A DNA stretch of 64,000 bases, taken from positions 124,001 to 188,000 of the forward strand of contig NZ_JAJONF010000001.1 of the NCBI RefSeq assembly GCF_021462265.1. Direction: 5' to 3'. A model generated the notes under the pieces. The model saw only the letters and a list, made by a program, of their open reading frames with translations, was not told the origin of the DNA and searched no databases. Position numbers and translations under genes: made by a program. The first letter of the stretch is position 1. Every line of letters starts with the position of its first letter. Source of the stretch: Streptomyces shenzhenensis (GTDB lineage Bacteria; Actinomycetota; Actinomycetes; Streptomycetales; Streptomycetaceae). This document shows positions 8,999-16,771 of the stretch, one piece after another.

Positions 8999-9910
8999 AT
9001 GCGACAGGGTACCCGTAAGGGTCTTATGACAGTGGCCGCGGCGACCGGCGTGATCGCCGCGGCAAGCGGATACGCCCACGCCGACTCGGGGGCGGCCGGT
9101 TCCGCCGCCCGCTCGGCCGGCGTGCTCTCGGGCAACACGGTGCAGGCGCCGTTGCACGTGCCGTTGAACATCTGCGGCAACACCGTGAACGTCGTCGGTG
9201 TCCTCAACCCGGCGATGGGCAACCGGTGCGGCGGCCAAGGCGGCGCCGGTGGCTCGCACGCCGGGGGCCGGACCGCCGACTCGCCCGGTGTCGGTTCGGG
9301 CAACACGGTGCAGGCGCCGATCGACGTCCCGGTCAATGTCTGCGGCAACAGCGTCGACGTCGTCGGTGTCCTCAACCCGGCGATGGGCAACCGGTGCGGC
9401 GGCCAAGGCGGCGCCGGTGGCTCGCACGCGGGAGGCCGGACCGCCGACTCGCCCGGTGTCGGTTCGGGCAACACGGTGCAGGCGCCGATCGACGTCCCGG
9501 TCAATGTCTGCGGCAACAGCGTCGACGTCATCGGCGCCGGCAACACCGCCGCGGGCAACGAGTGCGCCGACAACGGGGGTTCCGGACACCCGGGCCACCC
9601 CGGGCAGCCCGGTGGCGGTCACCCGACGCAGCCGCCCGGCCACGGCACCACCCCGCCCGGCAACCCGGGCACGCCGGGACAGCCGGGGACACCGGGCCAC
9701 CACCCGGGCACCCCTCCCGCTCACTCCGGGAACAGGACCGTCCCGACCGGTAGCCACGGCGGCATCGTCAGCCCGCTGGGCAGCGCGCCGGTCGCCGCGC
9801 AGCTCGCGCACACCGGCGGCGACCTGCCGCTGGGCCTCGTGCTCCCGGCGGGCGCGGGCTCGCTGATCGCGGGCGCGGTGCTGTACCGCAGGGCCCGCGC
9901 CACGGCGTAG
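8999..9910 (+). CDS. chpC: Long, wall-anchored chaplin with three chaplin domains (ChpC-like)
   Basis: A protein of 303 residues. A signal peptide (1-27, ending AHA) is followed by three chaplin domains at about 38-78, 94-134 and 150-190, each with two cysteines. A Gly/Pro/Thr/His-rich wall-spanning linker (about 191-265) leads to a sortase signal LAHTG (269-273), a hydrophobic segment and a basic tail (YRRARATA). The LAxTG motif fits class E sortase anchoring. In the S. coelicolor long chaplins I recall two domains; the extra one here comes from a near-perfect 168-base tandem duplication. The third domain has diverged after its first cysteine (VIGAGNTAAGNECADN). The protein should display chaplin units on the wall and help organise the short chaplins. 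Confidence 0.9.
   Translation: MRQGTRKGLMTVAAATGVIAAASGYAHADSGAAGSAARSAGVLSGNTVQAPLHVPLNICGNTVNVVGVLNPAMGNRCGGQGGAGGSHAGGRTADSPGVGSGNTVQAPIDVPVNVCGNSVDVVGVLNPAMGNRCGGQGGAGGSHAGGRTADSPGVGSGNTVQAPIDVPVNVCGNSVDVIGAGNTAAGNECADNGGSGHPGHPGQPGGGHPTQPPGHGTTPPGNPGTPGQPGTPGHHPGTPPAHSGNRTVPTGSHGGIVSPLGSAPVAAQLAHTGGDLPLGLVLPAGAGSLIAGAVLYRRARATA
9191..9526 (+). repeat. Two 168-base tandem repeat units inside chpC
   Basis: Units 9191-9358 and 9359-9526 are nearly identical, with only a few differences around the AGGRTAD junction. Each encodes one 56-residue chaplin module. Confidence 0.9.
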
Positions 9911-9922
9911 CGCACGGACGGT

Positions 9923-9973
9923 GACGCACCGGTGGCGGTGCGTCGAACGGGACGGGCCCCGCGACGCGGGGCC
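9923..9973. terminator. Two hairpins between convergent genes
   Basis: Hairpin one (9923-9944) has arms GACGCACC and GGTGCGTC. Hairpin two (9955-9973) has arms GGCCCCGC and GCGGGGCC with loop GAC. They separate chpC (plus) from the DUF5703 gene (minus). Confidence 0.75.
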
Positions 9974-9995
9974 TCCTCCCGTCAGTCGGCCAGTC

Positions 9996-10184
9996 TCACC
10001 ATGTGGCACGCACCTGGCGGATGATCCGCCGGCGCAACCGCACCCTGCGGCTGCCGTCGCGCATGAGGCTCAGTCGGTCCAACTCCCAGTGTCTGTACTC
10101 GGCATGGTCCGTCAGCAGACGTGTCGCCTCCTTGCGGGACACCCCGCGAGGTACGTACACGTCGACAAATTCGTATTCCGGCAT
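9996..10184 (-). CDS. DUF5703 family small protein
   Basis: A protein of 62 residues (MPEYEFVDVYVPRGVSRKEA at the start) ending in a strongly basic RRVRLRRRIIRQVRATW tail. It matches a short actinobacterial family named DUF5703, recalled by its sequence; no function is known. The high positive charge suggests RNA, DNA or membrane contact, but this is inference. It is divergent from the acidic 242-residue gene, with only 47 bases between the starts, so the two promoters must overlap or face back to back. Confidence 0.85.
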   Translation of the reverse strand: MPEYEFVDVYVPRGVSRKEATRLLTDHAEYRHWELDRLSLMRDGSRRVRLRRRIIRQVRATW

Positions 10185-10218
10185 CGCATCTATTGTGCGG
10201 GCTGGTGCCCGGTACGGA

Positions 10219-10224
10219 TAGCGT
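10219..10224 (+). promoter_or_regulatory. Candidate -10 of a leaderless transcript (TAGCGT)
   Basis: TAGCGT fits TANNNT and lies seven bases before the ATG at 10232, the spacing expected if transcription starts at the start codon. No ribosome site is seen upstream of this ATG. Confidence 0.5.
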
Positions 10225-10231
10225 CTGCACT

Positions 10232-10960
10232 ATGTCTGATGCTGCGCAGCCCACCGCTGCCGAGGTACGCGCCGCCGCCGAGGCGGTCAAGACCGCGCTC
10301 GACCGCCATCTGGCCGCGGTCGAACGCAGGTCGGGGGAGGACGACCCGGCTGTCTACGAGGCGTTCAACCAGCTTGCTGCGGCCGCCGAGGTCTACGACG
10401 AGCTTCTCTACGACCGCTACGACGAAGTCACGCCCTTCGAGATCCCCGGTACGGACGACTCGCTGCCGCCGTACGCGGGCCCCGAGGAACCGAACGCGAT
10501 CAGCGTGCTGATCCGCCGCGACTACGCCGTGGCCGAGCCGCAGCGGCTGCTGGCGCAGGCCCAGCGGGTCGAGGCGGCGGAGTACAGCGACGGTCCCGGC
10601 GCGGACGAGGGCGCCGCCGGCACGATCCACGGAGCCCTGGGGGTCCTGTTCGGCGAGTTCGAGCCGGACGAGATCGCCTCCCGGCACAAGGAGTTCGGCC
10701 TGGAGGAGGGCGACTCGACGCTGTGGGTGACCGCGGCGGACGAGCCGGCCGAGCCCGGCGAGTGGCTGGAGGCGCCCTTCGAGGGGGTCGAGCCGCAGCG
10801 GGTGGTGTGCCGCTTCGACGTCAGCGCGGTCTTCGACGACGAGGACGACGAAGGCGACGAAGACGACGACGGCGAGGGCGCCGGGGACGCCGACGAACTG
10901 GACGACGTCCTCGACCTGGACGAGGACGAGGACCTGGAGCCGTTGGACGCCGAGCGCTGA
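10232..10960 (+). CDS. Hypothetical protein with acidic C-terminal tail
   Basis: A protein of 242 residues. The first 60 residues look helical (AAEVRAAAEAVKTALDRHLAAVERR). The middle is a mixed domain with GALGVLFGEFEPDEIASRHKEFGLEEGD and STLWVTAADEP. The last 45 residues are almost entirely Asp/Glu (EDDEGDEDDDGEG and onward). I do not recognise a functional domain. The start at ATG 10232 is supported by a -10-like TAGCGT seven bases upstream; an open frame extends back to 10121 but overlaps the divergent gene. The acidic tail could bind basic proteins or mimic nucleic acid. Confidence 0.8.
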   Translation: MSDAAQPTAAEVRAAAEAVKTALDRHLAAVERRSGEDDPAVYEAFNQLAAAAEVYDELLYDRYDEVTPFEIPGTDDSLPPYAGPEEPNAISVLIRRDYAVAEPQRLLAQAQRVEAAEYSDGPGADEGAAGTIHGALGVLFGEFEPDEIASRHKEFGLEEGDSTLWVTAADEPAEPGEWLEAPFEGVEPQRVVCRFDVSAVFDDEDDEGDEDDDGEGAGDADELDDVLDLDEDEDLEPLDAER

Positions 10961-10968
10961 GCCGACGG

Positions 10969-11012
10969 CCGGCGGTGCCTTCCGGAGGCCGAGACCGGAC
11001 GGGCACCGCCGG
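10969..11012. terminator. Bidirectional hairpin between convergent genes
   Basis: CCGGCGGTGCC pairs with GGCACCGCCGG over a 22-base loop that can fold further. It separates the acidic hypothetical gene from the RecD-like gene. Confidence 0.65.
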
Positions 11013-11119
11013 TCGGCGCCGTCGCGGCTGATCGACGCCGCGGCGGATACGGTCCGGCGGCGGACGGGGATCGCGCGGCGTGGTCGGCGGTGCCCGCGCG
11101 GAGCCGCCGGCGGAATCGG

Positions 11120-13447
11120 TCAGTTCGCCGCGGGCACCTGCGTCCTCAGCAGCAGCGGCAGGCGGGTCGTCCGGGGCTTCGGCAAGGTCTCGGCCACCGC
11201 CTTCGGCAGGGCCTGCTCCACGCCGTGGACCACCGACAGATGGCGCTCCGCCCTGCTGAACGCCGTGTACACCCAGGGGCGGCTCAGGGACTGGACCGCG
11301 TCGCCGGGCAGCACCACGACCGCCGCCGGCCAGCGGCCGCCCGCCGCCTGGTGGGCGGTCAGGGCCCAGCCGTGCCGGACGGCCTGCTCCACCCGCTCCT
11401 TCGGTACGACCACGGGCGTGCCCGCGCACGACAGGTGCAGCCCGTCGGCGTCGGCCTTCACCACCTGCCCCGGCACCGTGCGGCCCGGTACGGGGGAGTA
11501 GGCGATCCGGTCACCGGGGTCGAAGCCGCCGAAGCGGCCGGGGCCGGGATTGAGCCGTTCCTTGAGGGCCGCGTTGAGGGCGCGGGTGCCCGCCGCCCCG
11601 CCGTGGCCCGGGGTGATCACCACCGTCTGCTCGGCGGGGACACCGATCGCGCGCGGGACGGAGTCGGCGACCAGCTGCACCGTCCGGTGCACCGCCTCGC
11701 CCGCGTCCCGTACCGGCACGATCACGACCTCCTTGCCGGGCGCCTCGACCTGGGTGAGCTCGCCGACGCCGATCCCGGAGACCAGCTCGCCGAGCGGGCC
11801 GGGGTCGGGCGTGCGGGAGGCGATCTGCGGGCACACGCGGGCTGCCAGCAGGTCGGCGAAGACCCGCCCGGGCCCCGCGGACCACAGCACCGCCGGGTCC
11901 CCGCTCAGCACCAGCCGGGCCCCGTCGGGCAGCGCCTCCACGAGCATCGCGGCGCCCTCCACGTCCAGCTGCGGCGCGTCCAGCACGATCAGCAGGTCGA
12001 GGTCCAGGGCGCCGTCCGCGTCCCGGCCGGGGCCCACGGCGCCGGACAGCAGGTCGGCGACGGTGCCGACGGCTCCTTCGGCGCCGGTGAGGCGCCGGCC
12101 GCCGTCGGGGGTGTGGGTGGCCGCGAAGGCGCGCAGTCCGGCGGCGCGGGCGGCGGTCAGCAGGGCCGCGGGTTCGGCGCGGGCCGCCTCGCCGCCGGTG
12201 TGCAGCACCAGCCCGTGCCCGGCGACCGCCCGCGCCAGCTCGGCCGCGCCGCCGGAGGCCGCCGCCGCGGCCGCCTCCCAGGGCTCCGGGGCGTCCTTGG
12301 CGAGGGAGCCGACGAGCCGGGCAAGACCGTCGGCGAGGCTCTCCTCGGCCAGCGCGTACCGCTCCAGGGCGGCCAGGATCCGGACCGGCCGCTCCTCCTC
12401 GTCGTCCTCGGGCTCCGGGGCGCCCGGATCCAGGGCGTCCTGGAAGACCAGCGCCTCACCCTCCGCGAGCGCGCTCTGCACGGCGGCCTCCGGGTCGGGC
12501 ACCGCCCGCTGGGCCAGCGCGGCGGTGAGCGCCGGCATCTCCAGCGCGGTGTGCCCGGCCACGGCGGCCTGTTCGAGGAGCCAGCCCGTCACAGCCCGGC
12601 CGCGCCGCTCGTCGTCCGGCGCGCACTGGCCGCCGAGCAGCGCCCGCGCGAACCCGTCGGCCTGGTCGGGCCGTACGCCGGCGACCCGGAGCAGCTGCCA
12701 GGGATCCTCCCGCAGCAGCGTGTCCGCGCCCTCGCCGAGGACGGCGGCGACCTGGAGGGCGAGCGACTCGGGCGCGCCGCCGTCGGCCAGCACCCCGCGC
12801 ACCGCCGCGACCGCCTCCGCCGCGGGGCCGCCGGTCATGGCGGCCACGGCGGGCACCGCGGGGGCGGGCGCCGGCTGCGGGCGCCGGACGGCCTCGGGCT
12901 CGGGCCTCCGGCGCGGCTCCGGTTCCGGTGCCGCGAAGACGGTGGCCGCCGGCTTCTCGCCGCTCTCCACCGCCCGGATCGCCGCGAGCAGATCCGCCGC
13001 CTTCCCGCTGAGCCTGGCCCCGCTCTCGACCGGACCCGCCTTCTCGGCCTTCCGCCGCGCGATCCGCTCCCGCTCCACCCGCTGAGCGGCCAGCTCGGCG
13101 GCGGCCTCGGACACCTGAGCTGTGCCTTCGGCCCGGTTCTCGCTGCCGGAGCCGGTGGTGCCGGACCCGGTGGTGTGCGTGTCGGGGGACGTGGCCGGGC
13201 CGGCGGTGAGGTTTCCGGTCTCTGTCGTCTCCCCGGCCGTCGTGCCCTCGTCGGCCTCGGCCTCGGACACCTGAGCTGTGCCTTCGGCCCGGTTCTCGCT
13301 GCCGGAGCCGGTGGTGCCGGACCCGGTGGTGTGCGTGTCGGGGGACGTGGCCGAGCCGGCGGTGAGGTTTCCGGTCTCTGTCGTCTCCCCGGCTGTCGTG
13401 CCCTCGTCGGCCTCGGGCTCGGCGCCCAGCCCCGGCTCCGTGCTCAC
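11120..13447 (-). CDS. RecD-like helicase-family protein with degenerate nucleotide-binding motifs
   Basis: A protein of 775 residues. Residues 1-115 are a low-complexity Thr/Gly/Glu tail containing a 52-residue tandem repeat. Residues about 220-330 resemble the helix-hairpin-helix region of RecD2. The C-terminal half follows the RecD/UvrD_C_2 plan: a DPAVLWSAGPGRVFADLL segment matches the GDxxQLxxVGxG motif, and GWALTAHQAAGG plus YTAFSRAERHLSVVHG match the late helicase motifs including the arginine. The expected Walker A loop is replaced by VLHTGGEAARAEP, without GKT, and Walker B by LIVLDAPQLD. ATP hydrolysis therefore looks doubtful. The GTG start overlaps the stop of the aldo/keto reductase gene (GTGA). 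A PafBC-type promoter lies 80-100 bases upstream. Confidence 0.85.
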   Translation of the reverse strand: MSTEPGLGAEPEADEGTTAGETTETGNLTAGSATSPDTHTTGSGTTGSGSENRAEGTAQVSEAEADEGTTAGETTETGNLTAGPATSPDTHTTGSGTTGSGSENRAEGTAQVSEAAAELAAQRVERERIARRKAEKAGPVESGARLSGKAADLLAAIRAVESGEKPAATVFAAPEPEPRRRPEPEAVRRPQPAPAPAVPAVAAMTGGPAAEAVAAVRGVLADGGAPESLALQVAAVLGEGADTLLREDPWQLLRVAGVRPDQADGFARALLGGQCAPDDERRGRAVTGWLLEQAAVAGHTALEMPALTAALAQRAVPDPEAAVQSALAEGEALVFQDALDPGAPEPEDDEEERPVRILAALERYALAEESLADGLARLVGSLAKDAPEPWEAAAAAASGGAAELARAVAGHGLVLHTGGEAARAEPAALLTAARAAGLRAFAATHTPDGGRRLTGAEGAVGTVADLLSGAVGPGRDADGALDLDLLIVLDAPQLDVEGAAMLVEALPDGARLVLSGDPAVLWSAGPGRVFADLLAARVCPQIASRTPDPGPLGELVSGIGVGELTQVEAPGKEVVIVPVRDAGEAVHRTVQLVADSVPRAIGVPAEQTVVITPGHGGAAGTRALNAALKERLNPGPGRFGGFDPGDRIAYSPVPGRTVPGQVVKADADGLHLSCAGTPVVVPKERVEQAVRHGWALTAHQAAGGRWPAAVVVLPGDAVQSLSRPWVYTAFSRAERHLSVVHGVEQALPKAVAETLPKPRTTRLPLLLRTQVPAAN
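13105..13416 (-). repeat. Two 156-base tandem repeats in the RecD-like gene
   Basis: Units 13105-13260 and 13261-13416 are almost identical and encode the 52-residue module that begins ADEGTTAGETTETGNL. The copies keep the reading frame and lengthen a disordered N-terminal tail. Confidence 0.9.
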
Positions 13448-14427
13448 AGCGTGCTCCAGTCGTGATCGGGATAGCGGTGCACGGGCGCCGACACGTCGTC
13501 GAGCGCCCGGCAGATCTCGTCAGGAAGACTAAGCGCCTCCACTGACAACGCCCCCGCGAGCTGCTGCGCGTTGCGCGCGCCGACGATCGGGGCTGCCACG
13601 CCCGGCCGGTCCCGCACCCAGGCGAGCGCCACCTGGAGCGGGGTGACCGCGAGCCCGTCCGCCGCCGTCTGCACCGCGTCCACGATGCGGGTGGCGGTGT
13701 CGTCGAGGTACGGCTCGACGAACGGCGCCAGATGCTCGGAGGCGCCGCGCGAGTCCGGGGGAGTGGAGTGGCGGTACTTCGCGGTCAGCACGCCCCGGCC
13801 CAGCGGGGAGGACGGCAGCAGGCCGATGCCCAGGTCGAGGGCGGCGGGCAGCACCTCGCGCTCGATGCCGCGCTGGAGCAGCGAGTACTCCAGCTGCGTG
13901 CTCGCCAGCCGGGTGCGCGTGCCCGGCGCCGCGAGCTGCCAGGTCGCGGCCTTCGCCAGCTGCCAGCCGCAGAAGTTGGAGACCCCGGCGTACCGGGCGC
14001 GACCGCTGCCGACCGCCAGGTCGAGGGCCTGGAGGGTCTCCTCCAGCGGGGTGTCCGGGTCGTAGGCGTGCACGTGCCAGACGTCGACGTAGTCGGTGCC
14101 GAGACGGGCGAGAGAGGCGTCCAGCGCGGCGAGCAGATGGCCGCGCGAGCCGTTGAAACGCCGGTCGGGGTCGGGGACGCTGCCCGCCTTCGTCGAGATG
14201 ATCAGGTCCCGGCGCGGCACCAGCCCTTCCATCAGCTGCCCGAGCAGGTACTCGGCCTCTCCGTCGCCGTACACGTCCGCGGTGTCCACGAGGGTCCCGC
14301 CGGCCTCCCAGAACGCCTTCAGCATGTCCGCGGCGTCGTGCTCGTCGACGTCCCGGCCCCAGGTGAGGGTGCCGAGCCCGATCCGGGACACGCGCAGGCC
14401 GGTACGGCCGAGATGCCTCTGCTCCAT
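13444..14427 (-). CDS. Aldo/keto reductase
   Basis: A protein of 327 residues from the ATG at 14427 (MEQRHLGRTGLRVSRIGLG), where family members align; ATGs at 14439 and 14478 are also in frame and none has a strong ribosome site. Family features are the GLGTLTWGRD nucleotide-proximal strand, the catalytic Asp/Tyr pair in DTADVYGDGEAE, Lys in ISTKAGS, and His in WHVHAYD. It should reduce carbonyls with NADPH; the substrate is unknown. The 3' end contains an internal promoter-like motif (13526-13548) within a run of rare codons, and the gene is coupled to the RecD-like gene by a four-base overlap. Confidence 0.92.
   Translation of the reverse strand: MEQRHLGRTGLRVSRIGLGTLTWGRDVDEHDAADMLKAFWEAGGTLVDTADVYGDGEAEYLLGQLMEGLVPRRDLIISTKAGSVPDPDRRFNGSRGHLLAALDASLARLGTDYVDVWHVHAYDPDTPLEETLQALDLAVGSGRARYAGVSNFCGWQLAKAATWQLAAPGTRTRLASTQLEYSLLQRGIEREVLPAALDLGIGLLPSSPLGRGVLTAKYRHSTPPDSRGASEHLAPFVEPYLDDTATRIVDAVQTAADGLAVTPLQVALAWVRDRPGVAAPIVGARNAQQLAGALSVEALSLPDEICRALDDVSAPVHRYPDHDWSTL
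13526..13548 (-). promoter_or_regulatory. PafBC-type (RecA-NDp) promoter inside the aldo/keto reductase gene
   Basis: On the minus strand TTGTCAGTG, eight bases, then TAGTCT fits TTGTCRGTG-N8-TANNNT exactly. In the reductase frame this stretch reads TTG TCA GTG GAG GCG CTT AGT CTT, with five codons rare for such a GC-rich genome. That argues the bases are kept for a non-coding reason. The start site would be near 13519, about 70 bases before the RecD-like GTG. Confidence 0.75.
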
Positions 14428-14681
14428 GTCAGCCGACATTACTGGCCAGAGCTGGTGCGTTGGGTTGCCTGTGGACAACCGATTTCACCGGGCAGCGGAG
14501 CGTTCCGGGAGGCGGGAGCCGACCCGCCCGGGGGTGCGGGAGAGCGTCGCTGGACGGCTCCGCCGCAGGGGCCCGACCAGCCGCCGCCCGCCCGCGGCCG
14601 CGAACCGGCCCTCCGTGCCGAAAGCCTCCGCGCTAAGGTCTCTCGCGACAACGACGTTACTGATCGGTAAGGGGAACGGCC

Positions 14682-15737
14682 ATGCAGCTCGGGATCAACC
14701 TCGGCTACTGGGGTGCCGGGATGGACGGGGACAATCTGGCCGTGGCGCAGGAGGCCGAGCGGCTCGGGTACGCCGTGTGCTGGGCCGCCGAGGCCTACGG
14801 CTCCGACGCCGCCACCGTGCTGAGCTGGGTCGCCGCCCAGACCGAGCGCATCGACGTCGGCTCGGCCATCTTCCAGATCCCGGCCCGGCAGCCGGCCATG
14901 ACCGCGATGACCGCGGCGACCCTCGACTCCCTCTCCGGCGGCCGTTTCCGGCTCGGCCTCGGCGTCTCGGGGCCGCAGGTCTCCGAAGGCTGGTACGGCG
15001 TCAAGTTCGACAAGCCGCTCTCCCGCACCCGCGAGTACGTGGAGATCGTGCGCAGGGCGATGAGCCGGGAACGGCTGTCGTACGAGGGCGAGCACTGGAC
15101 GCTGCCGCTGCCCGGCGGTCCCGGCAAGCCGATCAAGCTGACCGTGCACCCGGAGCGCGAGCACATCCCGGTCTACATCGCCGCCATCGGCCCGAAGAAC
15201 CTGGAGCAGACCGGCGAGATCGCCGACGGCGCGCTGCTGATCTTCCCCTCGGCCGAGCATCTGGAGGAGACGGCGGTCAAGTACCTGCGCGCGGGACGGG
15301 AGAAGGCGGGCAAGACCCTCGACGGGTTCGACATCTGCCCGACGCTGCCGCTCGCCGTCGGCGACGACAAGGACGTCGCCACCCTCGCCGACACCTTCCG
15401 GCCCTACACCGCGCTCTACGTCGGCGGTATGGGCAGCCGCAAGCAGAACTTCTACAACCAGCTCGCCCGGCGCATGGGCTACGAGCGGGAGGCCGCCGAG
15501 ATCCAGGACAAGTACCTGTCCGGGGACAAGAACGGGGCCGCCGCGGCCGTACCGCAGGAGCTGATCGACCAGACCACGCTGCTCGGGTCCGTGGAGCGGA
15601 TCGCCGACCGGATGAAGGCCTACGCGGCCGCCGGGGTCACCACGCTCTCCCTCGCGCCCGCCGGCTTCGCCCTGGACGAGCGGCTCGCCTCGCTGCGGGC
15701 CGGCGCGGAGGCCCTGGAGCGCGCCGGGCTCGCGTGA
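14682..15737 (+). CDS. LLM-class F420-dependent oxidoreductase
   Basis: A protein of 351 residues with the luciferase-like TIM barrel of F420-dependent enzymes: MQLGINLGYWGAG at the N-terminus, RIDVGSAIFQIPARQPAMTA, GGRFRLGLGVSGPQVSEGWYG and VYIAAIGPKNLEQTGEIADG. The C-terminal barrel end is TTLLGSVERIADRMKAYAAAGVTTLSLAP. It uses reduced coenzyme F420 for hydride transfer to an unknown substrate. The ATG follows AAGGGGAACGGCC. The gene is divergent from the aldo/keto reductase. Confidence 0.92.
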   Translation: MQLGINLGYWGAGMDGDNLAVAQEAERLGYAVCWAAEAYGSDAATVLSWVAAQTERIDVGSAIFQIPARQPAMTAMTAATLDSLSGGRFRLGLGVSGPQVSEGWYGVKFDKPLSRTREYVEIVRRAMSRERLSYEGEHWTLPLPGGPGKPIKLTVHPEREHIPVYIAAIGPKNLEQTGEIADGALLIFPSAEHLEETAVKYLRAGREKAGKTLDGFDICPTLPLAVGDDKDVATLADTFRPYTALYVGGMGSRKQNFYNQLARRMGYEREAAEIQDKYLSGDKNGAAAAVPQELIDQTTLLGSVERIADRMKAYAAAGVTTLSLAPAGFALDERLASLRAGAEALERAGLA

Positions 15738-15755
15738 GCGCCTGAGGGGAAGTCC

Positions 15756-15799
15756 GCGGCCGTGGTGGGGGCTCGGGGGGGCTTCCCCGCCACGGCCGC
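15756..15799 (+). terminator. Hairpin terminator after the F420 oxidoreductase
   Basis: CGGCCGTGG with GGGG pairs with CCCC and CCACGGCCG across a G-rich loop, 20 bases beyond the stop. Confidence 0.65.
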
Positions 15800-15960
15800 C
15801 ACGCGGAACAACGCGCCGGATCCCACGCGGTTACGCCTCGCGGGGCCCCGGTGGTCCTCCTTTCGGCCGAGTGTTCCCGTACCCCCTGTTGCAGTGACTC
15901 CGATGCGGCATTTGACTCGTTCTTTGCGGGTTTGGTGAGTCCTCCAGAGAGGTGCCCACG

Positions 15961-16749
15961 ATGCTGTCAGCCAGGAGTCTGTTCCAGGAGATCCTCGACA
16001 ACGACGAGTCCTTCCGGCTCTTCTGCTCCATCGCGGCCAGCGGGGAGTCCCAGGGCGGCTGGGAGAACGGGCGGATCGCCGCGCTGGTACCGGCGAGCGA
16101 ACGCGGCCTCGCCACGAAGATCACCCGCCACGGCGCCGACGAGGACAAGCACGGGCGCATCTTCCGCGCACTGCTCAGGAAGCGCGGGCTGACACCCGTC
16201 GCGGTACCGGCCGACACGGACTACACGATGATCCTGGAACGGCACGGCATCGGGCTCGCCCACCAGCGGCTCAGGGCCGACCGGCCGCTCACCGTCCCGG
16301 ACATCGTCACCTACCTCGCCCACAGCCGGGTCACCGAGCAGCGCGCCTCCGAGCAGATGGCGCTGCTGCGCCGGTACTTCGCCGACCACCCGGACGTGGG
16401 CCGCGCGGTGCGCATGATCTCCGGTGACGAGGACAACCACCTCGCCTACTGCCACGAGGAACTGCTGCGCCTGGCCGCCGCCGGGCACGGCCACGCCATC
16501 CAGCGCACGCTCCGCGCCTGCGCCCTCGCCGAGATCCGCGTCTACCGGGACGTCAGCCTCGCCGTCATGGCCCACATGGGCCGCATCCTCGGCTGGCCCA
16601 AGGCCACCTCCGCGCTCCTGGCGCTCGGCATCCACGCCGTCTACGCCTACGAACGCGCCGCCGGCTGGCGCCGCATGGTCCGCCTGCGGATGCCGGAGCG
16701 CCGCAACGCCCTGGGCGGCCCCGCGGCCGCCGCCCCCGAGTTCGCCTGA
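15961..16749 (+). CDS. Ferritin-like domain protein
   Basis: A protein of 262 residues from ATG 15961; GAGAGG upstream supports it over an in-frame GTG nine bases earlier. It is all-helical, with carboxylate and histidine ligands spaced as in di-iron ferritin-like proteins: ADEDKHGRIF, then SRVTEQRASEQMALL, and SGDEDNHLAYCHEEL. The C-terminal part carries further helices ending in a basic RRMVRLRMPERR. It may be a di-iron oxidase or an iron- or peroxide-handling protein; the exact reaction is not clear. It stands alone and converges on the corA locus. Confidence 0.8.
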   Translation: MLSARSLFQEILDNDESFRLFCSIAASGESQGGWENGRIAALVPASERGLATKITRHGADEDKHGRIFRALLRKRGLTPVAVPADTDYTMILERHGIGLAHQRLRADRPLTVPDIVTYLAHSRVTEQRASEQMALLRRYFADHPDVGRAVRMISGDEDNHLAYCHEELLRLAAAGHGHAIQRTLRACALAEIRVYRDVSLAVMAHMGRILGWPKATSALLALGIHAVYAYERAAGWRRMVRLRMPERRNALGGPAAAAPEFA

Positions 16750-16771
16750 CCCGGCGGGCCGCGACCGTCCC

